Source: Planctomycetes bacterium UBA1135 (GTDB lineage: Bacteria > Planctomycetota > UBA1135). Taken from it: a stretch of 18,314 nt of DNA. A program made the position numbers and the translations under genes. The stretch is from contig DCAK01000106.1 in the NCBI GenBank assembly GCA_002311925.1, positions 1,455-19,768 of the forward strand, given 5' to 3'. Within the stretch, counting starts at the first letter, position 1. Each line of letters starts with the position of its first letter. This document shows, piece by piece, positions 1 through 7,350 of this stretch. The notes below the pieces were generated by a model. The model saw only the letters and a list, made by a program, of their open reading frames with translations, did not search any database and was not told the origin of the DNA.

Positions 1-1245
1 TCCATACTGAAAAGCGAAACCTTGGGCGGGGTCAGTTTTCTCCTTGAGAATCTCCCATTCCTCTTCTCCGGCCCGACGGAAAAAGTATCGGACCATTTTC
101 GGAGGGATGGGGGGCGAGGAAATCCAAAAAGTCATTGGAGTGTCGCCACTGGCCCGAAGGATGATTTCCCCTTGCCCTGGGTCGCTTTCCCAGTGGGGTG
201 TTCCGCTTCCCCCTGAGACTGCCGAGGCAGTGGCCTTTCTGAGGAAAAGGAGAGCCATACAGGTTTTGAGTTCCGCATGGTTTTCCCATCCCGTGCTGAC
301 GGTGTCTCTCTTGGGCGTGTGATGCCAACTGCCGATTGCCAGCTGGTCTTTGACGAGCTTGGTTGCCCCCTCCTGGTACCAATCGTGGTCTCCAATTTGG
401 TCAATCTCCATGAGAGCGCCGACTCTCTCGTATCCCCAAAGATTGAAGGACCCCCATGAGCGATTGGGTGGATTCCCCGATAGAGCGAAGAAGTCGCCCA
501 GCCACCGGAGAGAATCCTCTTGGATTCTTTTCATGGTTTTGCGGTGCCTCGAGGCCAATCCCTCCCCCAGGTTTTTGGCACAGATCTCCAATAGGGAGAT
601 GCCGGCTGCTGTCATCGACCCGCAGATTTCGGCTCCTGGCCGATAACTGAATCCTCTGCGGTGGATTTCAGCCCCGTTTTCGTCCCAGTAGATTTCGACG
701 GGGGTGATGCAGGTCAAAGTACCTGTGTAGAGCCGCTTCCAATACTTGGAGGGAATCCGAATTCCGGCCTTCTCACAGGCGTCCAGTCCCAATCCGGCAA
801 TCAATGTGTTGGACAAATCCTCATGCTGGCCGGGGTAATCAAAGAGGCCGCTTTCCGGCATCCAAGAAAGGAGGTCTCCTGCGGTCTCTTCCATCCAGGG
901 CACCTTTTCAGGGTCCCGTGCAGCTTCCAGTGCGAGGAGGAGGAATCCGGCGTTGTAAACCCGTAGCGGGGGACGGGATTCCATCCATGCGAAAGCCCGG
1001 ACAATGGCGGGGTGGTCTGAGGGGAGCCCGCATTTCAGGAGGGTGTAGACCACCAGCGGGGCCACCCCTGTGGGGTAGACGGACCTGTTGACCCACCCCC
1101 CCCAGGAACCGTCAATCAATTGGCGGCTGAGGAGGAAATCCACGCCCTTTTCAATGGATTCGTTGACCTGCACCCTTTGGTCCTGGGCCTGCAGGGGGCC
1201 GCTCGCCAGGGCGAAAAGAGTGACTGCGAGAAGGGATTTCGCCAT
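1..1245 (-). CDS. Alpha/alpha-toroid (prenyltransferase/squalene-cyclase-like repeat) secreted protein, partial
   Basis: The 3' end lies outside the window; 415 codons are visible without a stop. The ATG at 1245 is preceded by AGGA at 9 bases. Residues 1-20 look like a Sec signal peptide ending in LQA before QDQ. Residues 30-340 alternate hydrophobic helices with aromatic turns, and the segment DGSWGGW (45-51) resembles the QW motif of the terpenoid-cyclase/prenyltransferase toroid fold. After about residue 345 the style changes to a beta-rich segment that continues off the edge. Catalytic cyclase motifs such as DxDD were not seen, so this is probably not a real terpene cyclase. Exported toroid proteins of unknown role are common in Planctomycetota. 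It is transcribed divergently from the beta-helix gene. The fold is fairly secure; function and substrate are unknown. Confidence 0.75.
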   Translation of the reverse strand, partial: MAKSLLAVTLFALASGPLQAQDQRVQVNESIEKGVDFLLSRQLIDGSWGGWVNRSVYPTGVAPLVVYTLLKCGLPSDHPAIVRAFAWMESRPPLRVYNAGFLLLALEAARDPEKVPWMEETAGDLLSWMPESGLFDYPGQHEDLSNTLIAGLGLDACEKAGIRIPSKYWKRLYTGTLTCITPVEIYWDENGAEIHRRGFSYRPGAEICGSMTAAGISLLEICAKNLGEGLASRHRKTMKRIQEDSLRWLGDFFALSGNPPNRSWGSFNLWGYERVGALMEIDQIGDHDWYQEGATKLVKDQLAIGSWHHTPKRDTVSTGWENHAELKTCMALLFLRKATASAVSGGSGTPHWESDPGQGEIILRASGDTPMTFWISSPPIPPKMVRYFFRRAGEEEWEILKEKTDPAQGFAFQYG

Positions 1246-1336
1246 CCATCCCATCCTATCGGGAGCCTCTGGTATCATTCGAGAGCGGTTTTTTTCCGCT
1301 TTCCCGCTTTCCCGCTGCCCTTTTTTGGAATCAACC
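1246..1336. promoter_or_regulatory. Shared divergent upstream region
   Basis: This 91-bp gap separates the start codons of the toroid gene (minus) and the beta-helix gene (plus), so promoters for both should lie here or just inside the flanking genes. A pyrimidine-rich stretch with a short tandem CTTTCCCG repeat lies near 1297-1315. I see no convincing -35/-10 pair or operator, so the call rests on gene arrangement alone. Confidence 0.35.
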
Positions 1337-2458
1337 ATGAATGCACCCCACCCTGATTTTCCCTCCCAAGGCTCGAAATCCCGCTCCTTCCTCTATATTT
1401 TGGGTTTTCTTGGGGTCGCCTTGGTCGCAACGGCGGTTTTCTACATGAATGGCCCTGATGGCGCGGGCGGGGAGGGGGAAATTGAAATCGATCCCTTCGT
1501 GACCGAGCGTGGGGCCCCGACCGACAGCTTTGCATTCAGCCGCAACAACGCCCTCTGGGTTTCCGCTTCAACTGGAAATGATGCAACCGGAACGGGTTCC
1601 GAATCCGCGCCCTTCAAGACCATTCAATTCGGGTTGGACGCGATGGTGGATGGCCAGGCCCTCGCCATCCGACCAGGCATCTACCGAGAAGCGGTCGACA
1701 TGCCCACGGTTGGGACGGCGAGCAAGGGGCTCTTGGTCACCGGAATGGGTGTCGACAAGACCATCATCGACATTACGGGGACGGGGGAGGTGCATGCTTT
1801 CGAATTCAAGAACGGAGCCTCCCACATCACTCTGCAGAACCTCAGCATCAAGGGGGCAGCCGATACTGGGCGCTGGTCGCACGGCGTCTATGTGAGCAGG
1901 AAAGGAGTCAATCGTCACGTCACGCTGAAAAACCTGGACATTCAATGGCAAGGCCAGAAAGACGAGGGGTCCTGCATCTTCATCCTGACCCAGGCCGATG
2001 CGAACCTCCATGTCCAGAATGTGACGGCCTCCGGAGCCTCGGATGGAATCTACCTGAAGGGAAGCAACGTCATTCGTGTCGAGGATTGCACCTTCCATGG
2101 CAACATCGAGGACGGCATCGACTACAACGGCGGGTCGCAGATTTTCCTCCTCAACAACGAGTGCTACGACAACGGCGATCGTGGCATCGTGGTACACGGC
2201 AATGAACTTCCTCAGAGCGGAGGGGTTCTTCGTGGCAACCACCTCCACGGCAACAAGGATGGAATCGCCTTTTATCTGGCCACTGGGACTCGGGTGGTGG
2301 ACAACGACATCGAGGGGAATTCCGAGTATGGGCTTCGCATCGCTGCTCAGGATTTGACCATTGAGAGGAATCGCCTCACGAGCAACGTGAAGGGGAACAT
2401 CAACGAGAATCCGCAATCCCTGAACATCACCTACCAGGACAACATCCTGGTGGATTGA
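1337..2458 (+). CDS. Membrane-anchored right-handed parallel beta-helix protein
   Basis: This is a 373-residue protein. The reading frame is open further upstream, but the ATG at 1337 is preferred: it lies clear of the divergent gene and is followed by a short polar N-terminus and one hydrophobic segment (about residues 18-37), a signal anchor. From about residue 70 the segment WVSASTGNDATGTG is the usual opening of DUF1565/pectate-lyase-like helices. It is followed by many short coils of the type NVTASGASDGIYLKGSN and GNHLHGNKDGIAF, with regularly spaced Asn and Gly, up to the C-terminus. Such folds include polysaccharide lyases, epimerases and binding proteins. No catalytic residues can be assigned from sequence alone. 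It faces the small anchored gene tail to tail across 19 bp. The fold is secure; the activity is not. Confidence 0.85.
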   Translation: MNAPHPDFPSQGSKSRSFLYILGFLGVALVATAVFYMNGPDGAGGEGEIEIDPFVTERGAPTDSFAFSRNNALWVSASTGNDATGTGSESAPFKTIQFGLDAMVDGQALAIRPGIYREAVDMPTVGTASKGLLVTGMGVDKTIIDITGTGEVHAFEFKNGASHITLQNLSIKGAADTGRWSHGVYVSRKGVNRHVTLKNLDIQWQGQKDEGSCIFILTQADANLHVQNVTASGASDGIYLKGSNVIRVEDCTFHGNIEDGIDYNGGSQIFLLNNECYDNGDRGIVVHGNELPQSGGVLRGNHLHGNKDGIAFYLATGTRVVDNDIEGNSEYGLRIAAQDLTIERNRLTSNVKGNINENPQSLNITYQDNILVD

Positions 2459-2477
2459 CCTCCTGCCGGACTAAAGG

Positions 2478-2942
2478 CTAAAGGGACGCAATGCAGGCCT
2501 GGGTGAGGTCCTTCACCGGATACTTTTCAGGAATGGAGGGAATGCGTCCGCTGGAGCCCTTTTCAACGACGAGAACGCAATGGGAACTCCGGGACGCTCG
2601 CTCTAGGACGTTGTTGAAAGCAGTTGTGGTTTCCCGCATCAAGAGGGCCCACCGGGCTGATCCGCGTCGAATTTTTTCTTTGCGAATGGTTTGATAGGAG
2701 GGAATCGCGAGGTAGACCTTTCGGCTGTCCACTTCTCCAAGCGCATCACCCCGTTCGGCATTGAAATCCCCCAAGGTTCCGCGGCGAACCGGGTTTCCAC
2801 CTCGGTCCTTTTCACCGGCGAGAAGGAGGACGGACGGGTCCTCGGGATTCTCTCCACTCGAAGAGTCGGAGAGCAACCAAACGCCTCCGCAGAGAATCAC
2901 GGCTGCGAAAACCAAGAGAAGAATTGGGCGGGGTTTTTCCAT
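2478..2942 (-). CDS. Small membrane-anchored or secreted protein, unknown (faint OmpH/Skp-like C-terminus)
   Basis: This is a 154-residue protein. An in-frame GTG lies 30 bases upstream, but the ATG at 2942 is preferred because it puts a charged start (MEKPRP) directly before a hydrophobic stretch at residues 7-24, a signal peptide or single membrane anchor. Residues 28-72 are polar and low in complexity. Residues 76-154 contain VYLAIPSYQTIRKEKIRR, an amphipathic stretch, and then VLVVEKG. That spacing faintly recalls OmpH/Skp-like periplasmic proteins, where a helical region ends in a hydrophobic strand; I treat this as a weak resemblance. It follows the DUF1080/SGNH fusion on the same strand after 58 bp and may be the last gene of that transcription unit. 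No function is assigned. Confidence 0.65.
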   Translation of the reverse strand: MEKPRPILLLVFAAVILCGGVWLLSDSSSGENPEDPSVLLLAGEKDRGGNPVRRGTLGDFNAERGDALGEVDSRKVYLAIPSYQTIRKEKIRRGSARWALLMRETTTAFNNVLERASRSSHCVLVVEKGSSGRIPSIPEKYPVKDLTQACIASL

Positions 2943-3000
2943 GTGAAAATCAGGGGAGTTCAATACTAACACGGTAAATCAAGAGTGCCCATCATCCCCA

Positions 3001-5682
3001 TTAGGGAGAAAGGTCTCGAATCCAAATATTGCGGTAACGGACTGGATTGCCGTGGTCCTGGAGGCGGAGGGGAAGCTTGGTGGGCGCGGGCTTGTAGGGA
3101 AGAATCCTCTTGTGGGTTGTGGGGCCAAGAAACTCCCGGTCGAGATGGACCAGCACTCCATTGTGAAGGACCGTCACGCTTGCCGGTTCTTCCAGGCTCT
3201 CTCCATCCGTTGAAAACCGAGGAGCCTGGAAGAAGATGTCGTAGCTCTGCCATTCCCCGGGGGGGCGACAAGCGTTCACATCGGGAGGATATTGGCCGTA
3301 GAGGCCGGCGGCTTGGCCATCCGCGTAGGAGCGGCTCGACCAGGAGTCGAGAATCTGGATCTCATACTTCCCCATTAGGTAGACCCCGCTGTTGCCGATT
3401 CCTTGGGAAGCGCCGGCGGCCTCGGTGGGGGTGGCGAATTCAATGTGCAGCTGGCAATCCCCATAACTCCGACGGGTCTGGATGTCCCCGCTTCCATTGA
3501 CCTGCATCCACCCGGCACCCACATTCCACTTGGCGTCAACTCCCGAGGTTGAAGCCCACTTCTCCAAGTCGGTTCCGTCGAAGAGAATCTCCGCATCGGA
3601 GGGGGGAGAATTCCCGACCCCGGGTTGGACATAGGCCGGGTTGGGTCGGTCGGAATCGTGGACATGCCACTTCGTGCCGGGAATGAGTGGAGTGTTCTTG
3701 TAGCCGACCTTCTTCTGCTTTTCCGCCGGGGGGCGGACCCCCTCCTGAAGGATTTCCCGCACCTTGGGTTCGATGCTTTCGGCCCAGGTCCGGTAGGAGG
3801 CCTCATTGAGGTGCAGGAGGTCCGGCATGACCGATTTCGGCAGGGTCCCGTCTGCTTGCAGGAAGGCCGGGCCGATGTCGAGGTAGTGGACGCGGTCCCG
3901 TTCCTCCAATTTGGAATAGATTTGATTTGCGCCCCGGGTCACTTTGCGGCGGGCGTCTCCAGACCCGGGTCCGCGGGGGAATATCCCCAGCAGGAGAATT
4001 TCGGCGTTTGGGCAGCGCGCGAGGATCTCGTCGGTGACACGGGTCACACCCTCGGCGATGTCCTGGGGGGAATCATCTCCCGAGTTGTTGGTTCCAATCA
4101 TCACGACGGCGAGTCGGGGGTCGATTCCTTCCAAGTTGCCATTTTGAAGCCTCCAAATGACATGCTGGGTGCGGTCGCCGCCGATGCCGAGGTTGAGGGC
4201 GGCGCGGTCGCCGTAGAACTCAGTCCAGATTGAAGCGCCCTTGCCCTCCCATCCCTGGGTGATGGAATCACCAATCATCACCATTTTCACCCCGCCTTTC
4301 GCGGCTGTTTCGTTCATCTTCTTGTGCCTGGCCTGCCACCAATCGGCCTTCCGAGGCACGGGATGAAGAGCGGCGGGGGGCGGGGGAAGTTTGCGAATGA
4401 GGATATTGGCGAACTCGATGGGAGCCCCGTGGTGTTGGAGGGCGATGGGCCCCTCGGCGGCGACTCCGGGCAGGGAGGCGTCTTGAATGACGGTCTTGCC
4501 GTTCAGGACGACGGAAAGTAGGTCCCCGCGCATGGTGATGTGAAAGCGGTTCCACTTGCCTAGCGGCGCGTCGGCTGCCTCCCGCGGAGTGACGCCGGCC
4601 CGGACCTCGGGAGACATGGAGGGGTCGGTCCTGTACCCGTAGACCTCGCCACTTCCGATGGGCCAGCACCAGATGTTGACCTGGCTCTTGCTGCTGCCGC
4701 GGAGGTAGATGCCGCTGTCTCCGGCCTCGTCCACCTCCACTTCCAAGCGGCCGCCTGCTTCGTTGACCGCGTAATCGCCGCTGGGGAGGACGACGGGAAC
4801 ATTCACCTTCTTGGAGGGTCCGGTCCAACGCCAATCGGCCAGGAGCTCGAAATCCCCGAAACTCTCCTCGCTCCAGATGGTGTCGCCCTTTCCGTCATAG
4901 GAGAGCTTGCCGTTGTTTGCGGTCCAATGGCCATGCTGCTTGGGGCCGACCTTCCAGCCCGCCAAATCGATGCCGCCGAAGAGGGGCCTGTACCCGTTGC
5001 CGGGGGTCGCTACCAGGGAGGCATCCAGATTCTTGGATGGGGGGAGTTCCTTGATGCGAAGATTGCGGAAATGGACCTCAGAACCTTCGGATTCCAGGCA
5101 GATATGCCCCTTCCGCGGGCTGGCAGCGTCGCCGCTGGTGACCTCCTTCCCATTCACCTCCAGACTGAGGGCGCCGTTGTTGCAGGTGACGCGGTAATGG
5201 TTCCACTCGGGTGAGGGCTTGGATCTCTCCTCGGTGGGAAAACTTCTGGAGCCCCCCTTGGGCCGCGGATTGTGGGGGGTCATTTTTGCTCCCCAAATCG
5301 GGAAGACATCGCCGTGAAGCGTGTACCAGTTCCCTTTTGGGCCAGTCATGATTTGCACTTCGACGGCCCGGGCAAAAGGAGAGCCAAGTGCCGGAATTCC
5401 GTCCGACCAAACAAACAGGCCGGCATTGCCATCCTTGACCATGTGTCTCCAGTCCAATTCGAGGACGAAATTCTCGTAGGTCTTCGTTGTTCTCAGGAGG
5501 CCGGTGGGTTTTCCGGTGCAGACAATCATTCCGTCCTCGGCCCGGAAGGTGGTCGGGTCGCAGTTCAGAGGTTCCCATCCGGCGAGGTCCTTTCCGTTGA
5601 AAAGGGGAACGAACCCGTCGTCCTGTGCGGGGAGGAGTGGAGAGGAAAGGGATGCGAGGAGAAGGGGGAGAAGGAACTTCAT
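3001..5682 (-). CDS. Secreted multidomain DUF1080-DUF1080-SGNH hydrolase-DUF1080 protein
   Basis: The protein has 893 residues from the ATG at 5682; a GTG two codons upstream is possible. A Sec signal peptide covers residues 1-20 (cleavage near LPAQ). Domains in order: DUF1080/3-keto-disaccharide hydrolase fold (about 23-212, with PLFNGKDLAGWE and an EVQIM strand), a second copy (about 230-432, with EVEVDEAGDSGIYLRG), an SGNH/GDSL esterase domain (about 463-648), and a third copy (about 695-893, ending YRNIWIRDL). The SGNH blocks are complete: GDSIT with Ser473, GTNN near 530-533, and DLLHLN with Asp621 and His624. It most resembles the PAF-acetylhydrolase-like branch and would be an esterase. 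DUF1080 proteins are linked to cleavage of 3-keto-glycosides, which fits the two oxidoreductases nearby. No Shine-Dalgarno was seen, and a transposon-like element ends about 30 bp upstream. Confidence 0.9.
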   Translation of the reverse strand: MKFLLPLLLASLSSPLLPAQDDGFVPLFNGKDLAGWEPLNCDPTTFRAEDGMIVCTGKPTGLLRTTKTYENFVLELDWRHMVKDGNAGLFVWSDGIPALGSPFARAVEVQIMTGPKGNWYTLHGDVFPIWGAKMTPHNPRPKGGSRSFPTEERSKPSPEWNHYRVTCNNGALSLEVNGKEVTSGDAASPRKGHICLESEGSEVHFRNLRIKELPPSKNLDASLVATPGNGYRPLFGGIDLAGWKVGPKQHGHWTANNGKLSYDGKGDTIWSEESFGDFELLADWRWTGPSKKVNVPVVLPSGDYAVNEAGGRLEVEVDEAGDSGIYLRGSSKSQVNIWCWPIGSGEVYGYRTDPSMSPEVRAGVTPREAADAPLGKWNRFHITMRGDLLSVVLNGKTVIQDASLPGVAAEGPIALQHHGAPIEFANILIRKLPPPPAALHPVPRKADWWQARHKKMNETAAKGGVKMVMIGDSITQGWEGKGASIWTEFYGDRAALNLGIGGDRTQHVIWRLQNGNLEGIDPRLAVVMIGTNNSGDDSPQDIAEGVTRVTDEILARCPNAEILLLGIFPRGPGSGDARRKVTRGANQIYSKLEERDRVHYLDIGPAFLQADGTLPKSVMPDLLHLNEASYRTWAESIEPKVREILQEGVRPPAEKQKKVGYKNTPLIPGTKWHVHDSDRPNPAYVQPGVGNSPPSDAEILFDGTDLEKWASTSGVDAKWNVGAGWMQVNGSGDIQTRRSYGDCQLHIEFATPTEAAGASQGIGNSGVYLMGKYEIQILDSWSSRSYADGQAAGLYGQYPPDVNACRPPGEWQSYDIFFQAPRFSTDGESLEEPASVTVLHNGVLVHLDREFLGPTTHKRILPYKPAPTKLPLRLQDHGNPVRYRNIWIRDLSP

Positions 5683-5711
5683 GAGCACTGCATGCTACCC
5701 GCGAGAAACTG

Positions 5712-5731
5712 GCCCCCTTCAGTGGGTCACT
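5712..5731 (+). repeat. Left terminal inverted repeat, 20 bp
   Basis: The sequence GCCCCCTTCAGTGGGTCACT matches the reverse complement of 5882-5901 with no mismatch. It contains the near-palindrome AGTG-GGT-CACT, a plausible protein-binding core. The chance of such a perfect match within 200 bp is very small. Confidence 0.85.
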
Positions 5732-5738
5732 TCGAATC

Positions 5739-5762
5739 TGCCCCCCTTGGGTGGGTCACTTT
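5739..5762 (+). repeat. Internal direct copy of the left terminal motif
   Basis: This stretch repeats the left end in the same orientation, 29 bp inward, with small changes (CCCCCCTTGGGTGGGTCAC against CCCCCTTCAGTGGGTCAC). Tandem end motifs of this kind are a known property of some transposase-binding termini. Confidence 0.7.
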
Positions 5763-5881
5763 TCCCCCCAGGAGGTTTCCCGGAAAGGATTTGAGAATAA
5801 CTGGCCTTCCTGGGCGAGGGTGGGGGGCATTGGCGTCCTAACCCATTTGTTTACAATGGCTTGAGAGAGAAAAAAATGAAG

Positions 5882-5901
5882 AGTGACCCACTGAAGGGGG
5901 C
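5882..5901 (-). repeat. Right terminal inverted repeat, 20 bp
   Basis: This is the exact reverse complement of 5712-5731. It ends 5 bp before the FGE stop codon at 5907. On the minus strand it is followed by a run of seven T about 8 bases later, but the local stem is only about four base pairs, so I do not call a terminator. Confidence 0.85.
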
Positions 5902-5906
5902 AGCTT

Positions 5907-6875
5907 CTATTTTGTCTTCACGCAGCGAAATCCGGTGTGGTTGAGCCCCGTATCGGGGCTCGTCTTCATCCGCGCTCCCGGCCGATATCCGGTGCAGAAT
6001 CGATCGCTGCAGAGCCAGGAACCGCCGCGCGTGACCCGCTTGGGAATCCCGGGCTCCCCCGGGTCGAAGGAATCCGTCGGGCCCCGCGGATTTTCCACCC
6101 GGACCGAGGTGAGGGAGTAGGCATCGGGCCTGTACCAGTCGGCGCACCATTCCCACACATTGCCGGCCATGTCAAAGAGCCCCCACCCGTTCGGGGGAAA
6201 ACTCTCCACCGGGGCCGTCCCGTGAAACCCATCCTCCTCGGAATCCTGTGCCGGGAAATCGCCCTGCCAAATGTTGGCCAGCCATTTCCCCTCGGGCCGC
6301 TCCTCGCTTCCCCAGGTCCATGGGGCTCCGTCCAGCCCGCCGCGGGAGGCGAATTCCCATTCCGCTTCGGTCGGCAGCCGTTTCCCCGTCCAAGTGGCGT
6401 AGGCCGAGGCGTCGTCCCAGGAAACATGCACCGCGGGATGGTTCATCCTCCCCTTGAGCGAACTTGCGGGACCCTCGGGATGCCTCCAGTCGGCCCCCTC
6501 CACCCAAGCCCACCATTTCCCGGCCCCGTCTTCCAGTCGAGGGGCGCCGGTGAAGACCACCGACCCAGGAGCCGCTCCGTCGACAGGGGGCGGAAGCTCG
6601 GCCGTCGTGACATGGCCGGTGGCCTCGACGAATTCGAGAAAGAGGGCGTTGGTGACCTCGGTTGCGTCCATGAAGAAACCCGATACCTTCACCCGCCGAG
6701 CGGGAAATTCGTGGGGCTGGGCATGGCGACTTTCCCCTCCCATGGTGAAGGTCCCACCGGGAACCCAGACCATCCCGTCGGGAATCGAATCCTCTCCGTC
6801 CCGGACATCGGCGGGAGCCTCCGGCTCCGCGCAGGAAAGGAGAAAAGCCAGGGCGAAAGCCCCCGCCCGAATCAT
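5907..6875 (-). CDS. Formylglycine-generating enzyme (SUMF1/FGE family), predicted lipoprotein
   Basis: This 322-residue protein oxidises the sulfatase active-site cysteine to formylglycine, if the family assignment holds. The N-terminus has a signal peptide with lipobox LLSC (Cys15), so it should act outside the cytoplasm. The FGE-sulfatase domain spans about residues 33-320: MVWVPGGTFTMGG (35-47), HPAVHVSWDDASAYATW (146-162), KRLPTEAEWEFASRGG (165-180), GLFDMAGNVWEWCADWY (232-248) and RVTRGGSWLCSDRFC (280-294). Cys289 and Cys294 have the CxxxxC spacing of the catalytic, copper-binding pair of true FGE (Cys336/Cys341 in the human enzyme), and the following GFRC is typical. Its start ATG overlaps the stop of the b562-like gene (ATGA), which implies translational coupling. 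A sulfatase with the target motif lies in the divergent run. Confidence 0.92.
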   Translation of the reverse strand: MIRAGAFALAFLLSCAEPEAPADVRDGEDSIPDGMVWVPGGTFTMGGESRHAQPHEFPARRVKVSGFFMDATEVTNALFLEFVEATGHVTTAELPPPVDGAAPGSVVFTGAPRLEDGAGKWWAWVEGADWRHPEGPASSLKGRMNHPAVHVSWDDASAYATWTGKRLPTEAEWEFASRGGLDGAPWTWGSEERPEGKWLANIWQGDFPAQDSEEDGFHGTAPVESFPPNGWGLFDMAGNVWEWCADWYRPDAYSLTSVRVENPRGPTDSFDPGEPGIPKRVTRGGSWLCSDRFCTGYRPGARMKTSPDTGLNHTGFRCVKTK

Positions 6876-7348
6876 CCGTCCTGGGTGAAGCGTTCGTGCC
6901 CCGCGTCTTCCATCTCCTTCAACACCTCGTAGGCGGCCTTGGCCGCGTCTCGGTCACCCCCCAGGAGCGCCAACTCCAGTTTCAGCAGCTCCATTTGCAT
7001 GGAAACCATGGACTTGCGGTATTCCAGAAGGAATCCCTCCTTCTTTTCTTGCGGAATCCCCTCAAGCATTGGGGGCGTAAGGAGCTTCCCTTCGCCGACA
7101 GCGACCGCCATCCCGGCCACGATTTCCAGATTTGTGGCGTCCTTTTCAGGGTCTTTCAGCCCACGCCGAAGAGCGCGCATTCCTCGCTTGAGGACCAGCA
7201 TCCTCTCTTCAAGGGGACCGACTTCTTCTTCCTGTCCGGGTTCCTGGGAATCCTGGACCGGGGGTGAGTCTGCAGGCGGGGCCGAAGTCGTCCCCAGAAG
7301 GAAGGGCAACAAGAAGGGAAGTGGAAAGAGGAGAAGGAGAATCTTCAT
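6872..7348 (-). CDS. Cytochrome b562-like four-helix periplasmic protein
   Basis: The protein has 158 residues from the ATG at 7348; the frame extends upstream, but only as overlap with the preceding gene. A very hydrophobic signal peptide (MKILLLLFPLPFLLPFLLG) is followed by an acidic, proline-rich linker to about residue 44. Residues 45-154 are helical and align by eye with E. coli cytochrome b562: LEERM places Met50 where b562 has its axial Met7, the stretch LLTPPMLE matches KATPPKLE, and AGHERF places His151 where b562 has its axial His102. Both heme ligands thus appear kept, so b-type heme binding is plausible. It starts 2 bp after the oxidoreductase stop and overlaps the FGE start by 4 bp. 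A small electron-transfer role is inferred; the physiological role of b562 is not established even in E. coli. Confidence 0.75.
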   Translation of the reverse strand: MKILLLLFPLPFLLPFLLGTTSAPPADSPPVQDSQEPGQEEEVGPLEERMLVLKRGMRALRRGLKDPEKDATNLEIVAGMAVAVGEGKLLTPPMLEGIPQEKKEGFLLEYRKSMVSMQMELLKLELALLGGDRDAAKAAYEVLKEMEDAGHERFTQDG

Positions 7349-7350
7349 GG

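Larger units (their letters stand above)
5710..5902. mobile_element. Short non-autonomous transposon-like (MITE-like) remnant, 193 bp
   Basis: The element fills most of the 224-bp gap between the FGE stop and the DUF1080/SGNH start. Its ends carry a perfect 20-bp inverted repeat (5712-5731 and 5882-5901). A second copy of the end motif, TGCCCCCCTTGGGTGGGTCA, lies in direct orientation 29 bp inside the left end (from 5739). Repeated subterminal motifs containing GTGGGTCACT and 5'-TG ends recall the multiple terminal repeats of IS21-family elements, but I have no database match. It encodes no transposase and no long ORF. A clear target duplication was not found: the flanks read gaaac on the left and gcttc on the right. 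It is most likely a decayed or internally deleted element. Confidence 0.6.

Noticed and set aside
1..1245. Toroid gene as a squalene-hopene cyclase
   Set aside because: It has a Sec signal peptide and a QW-like turn, but no DxDD catalytic motif was seen in the visible 415 residues.
1088..1336. Extension of the beta-helix gene to 456 codons
   Set aside because: The extra 83 codons lie largely antisense to the toroid gene and place the hydrophobic anchor deep inside the chain; the ATG at 1337 gives a normal signal anchor.
5863..5901. Rho-independent terminator after the FGE gene (minus strand, T-run near 5871-5877)
   Set aside because: The stem near the T-run is only about four base pairs and is part of the transposon-like end motif; the T-run is about 8 bases away.
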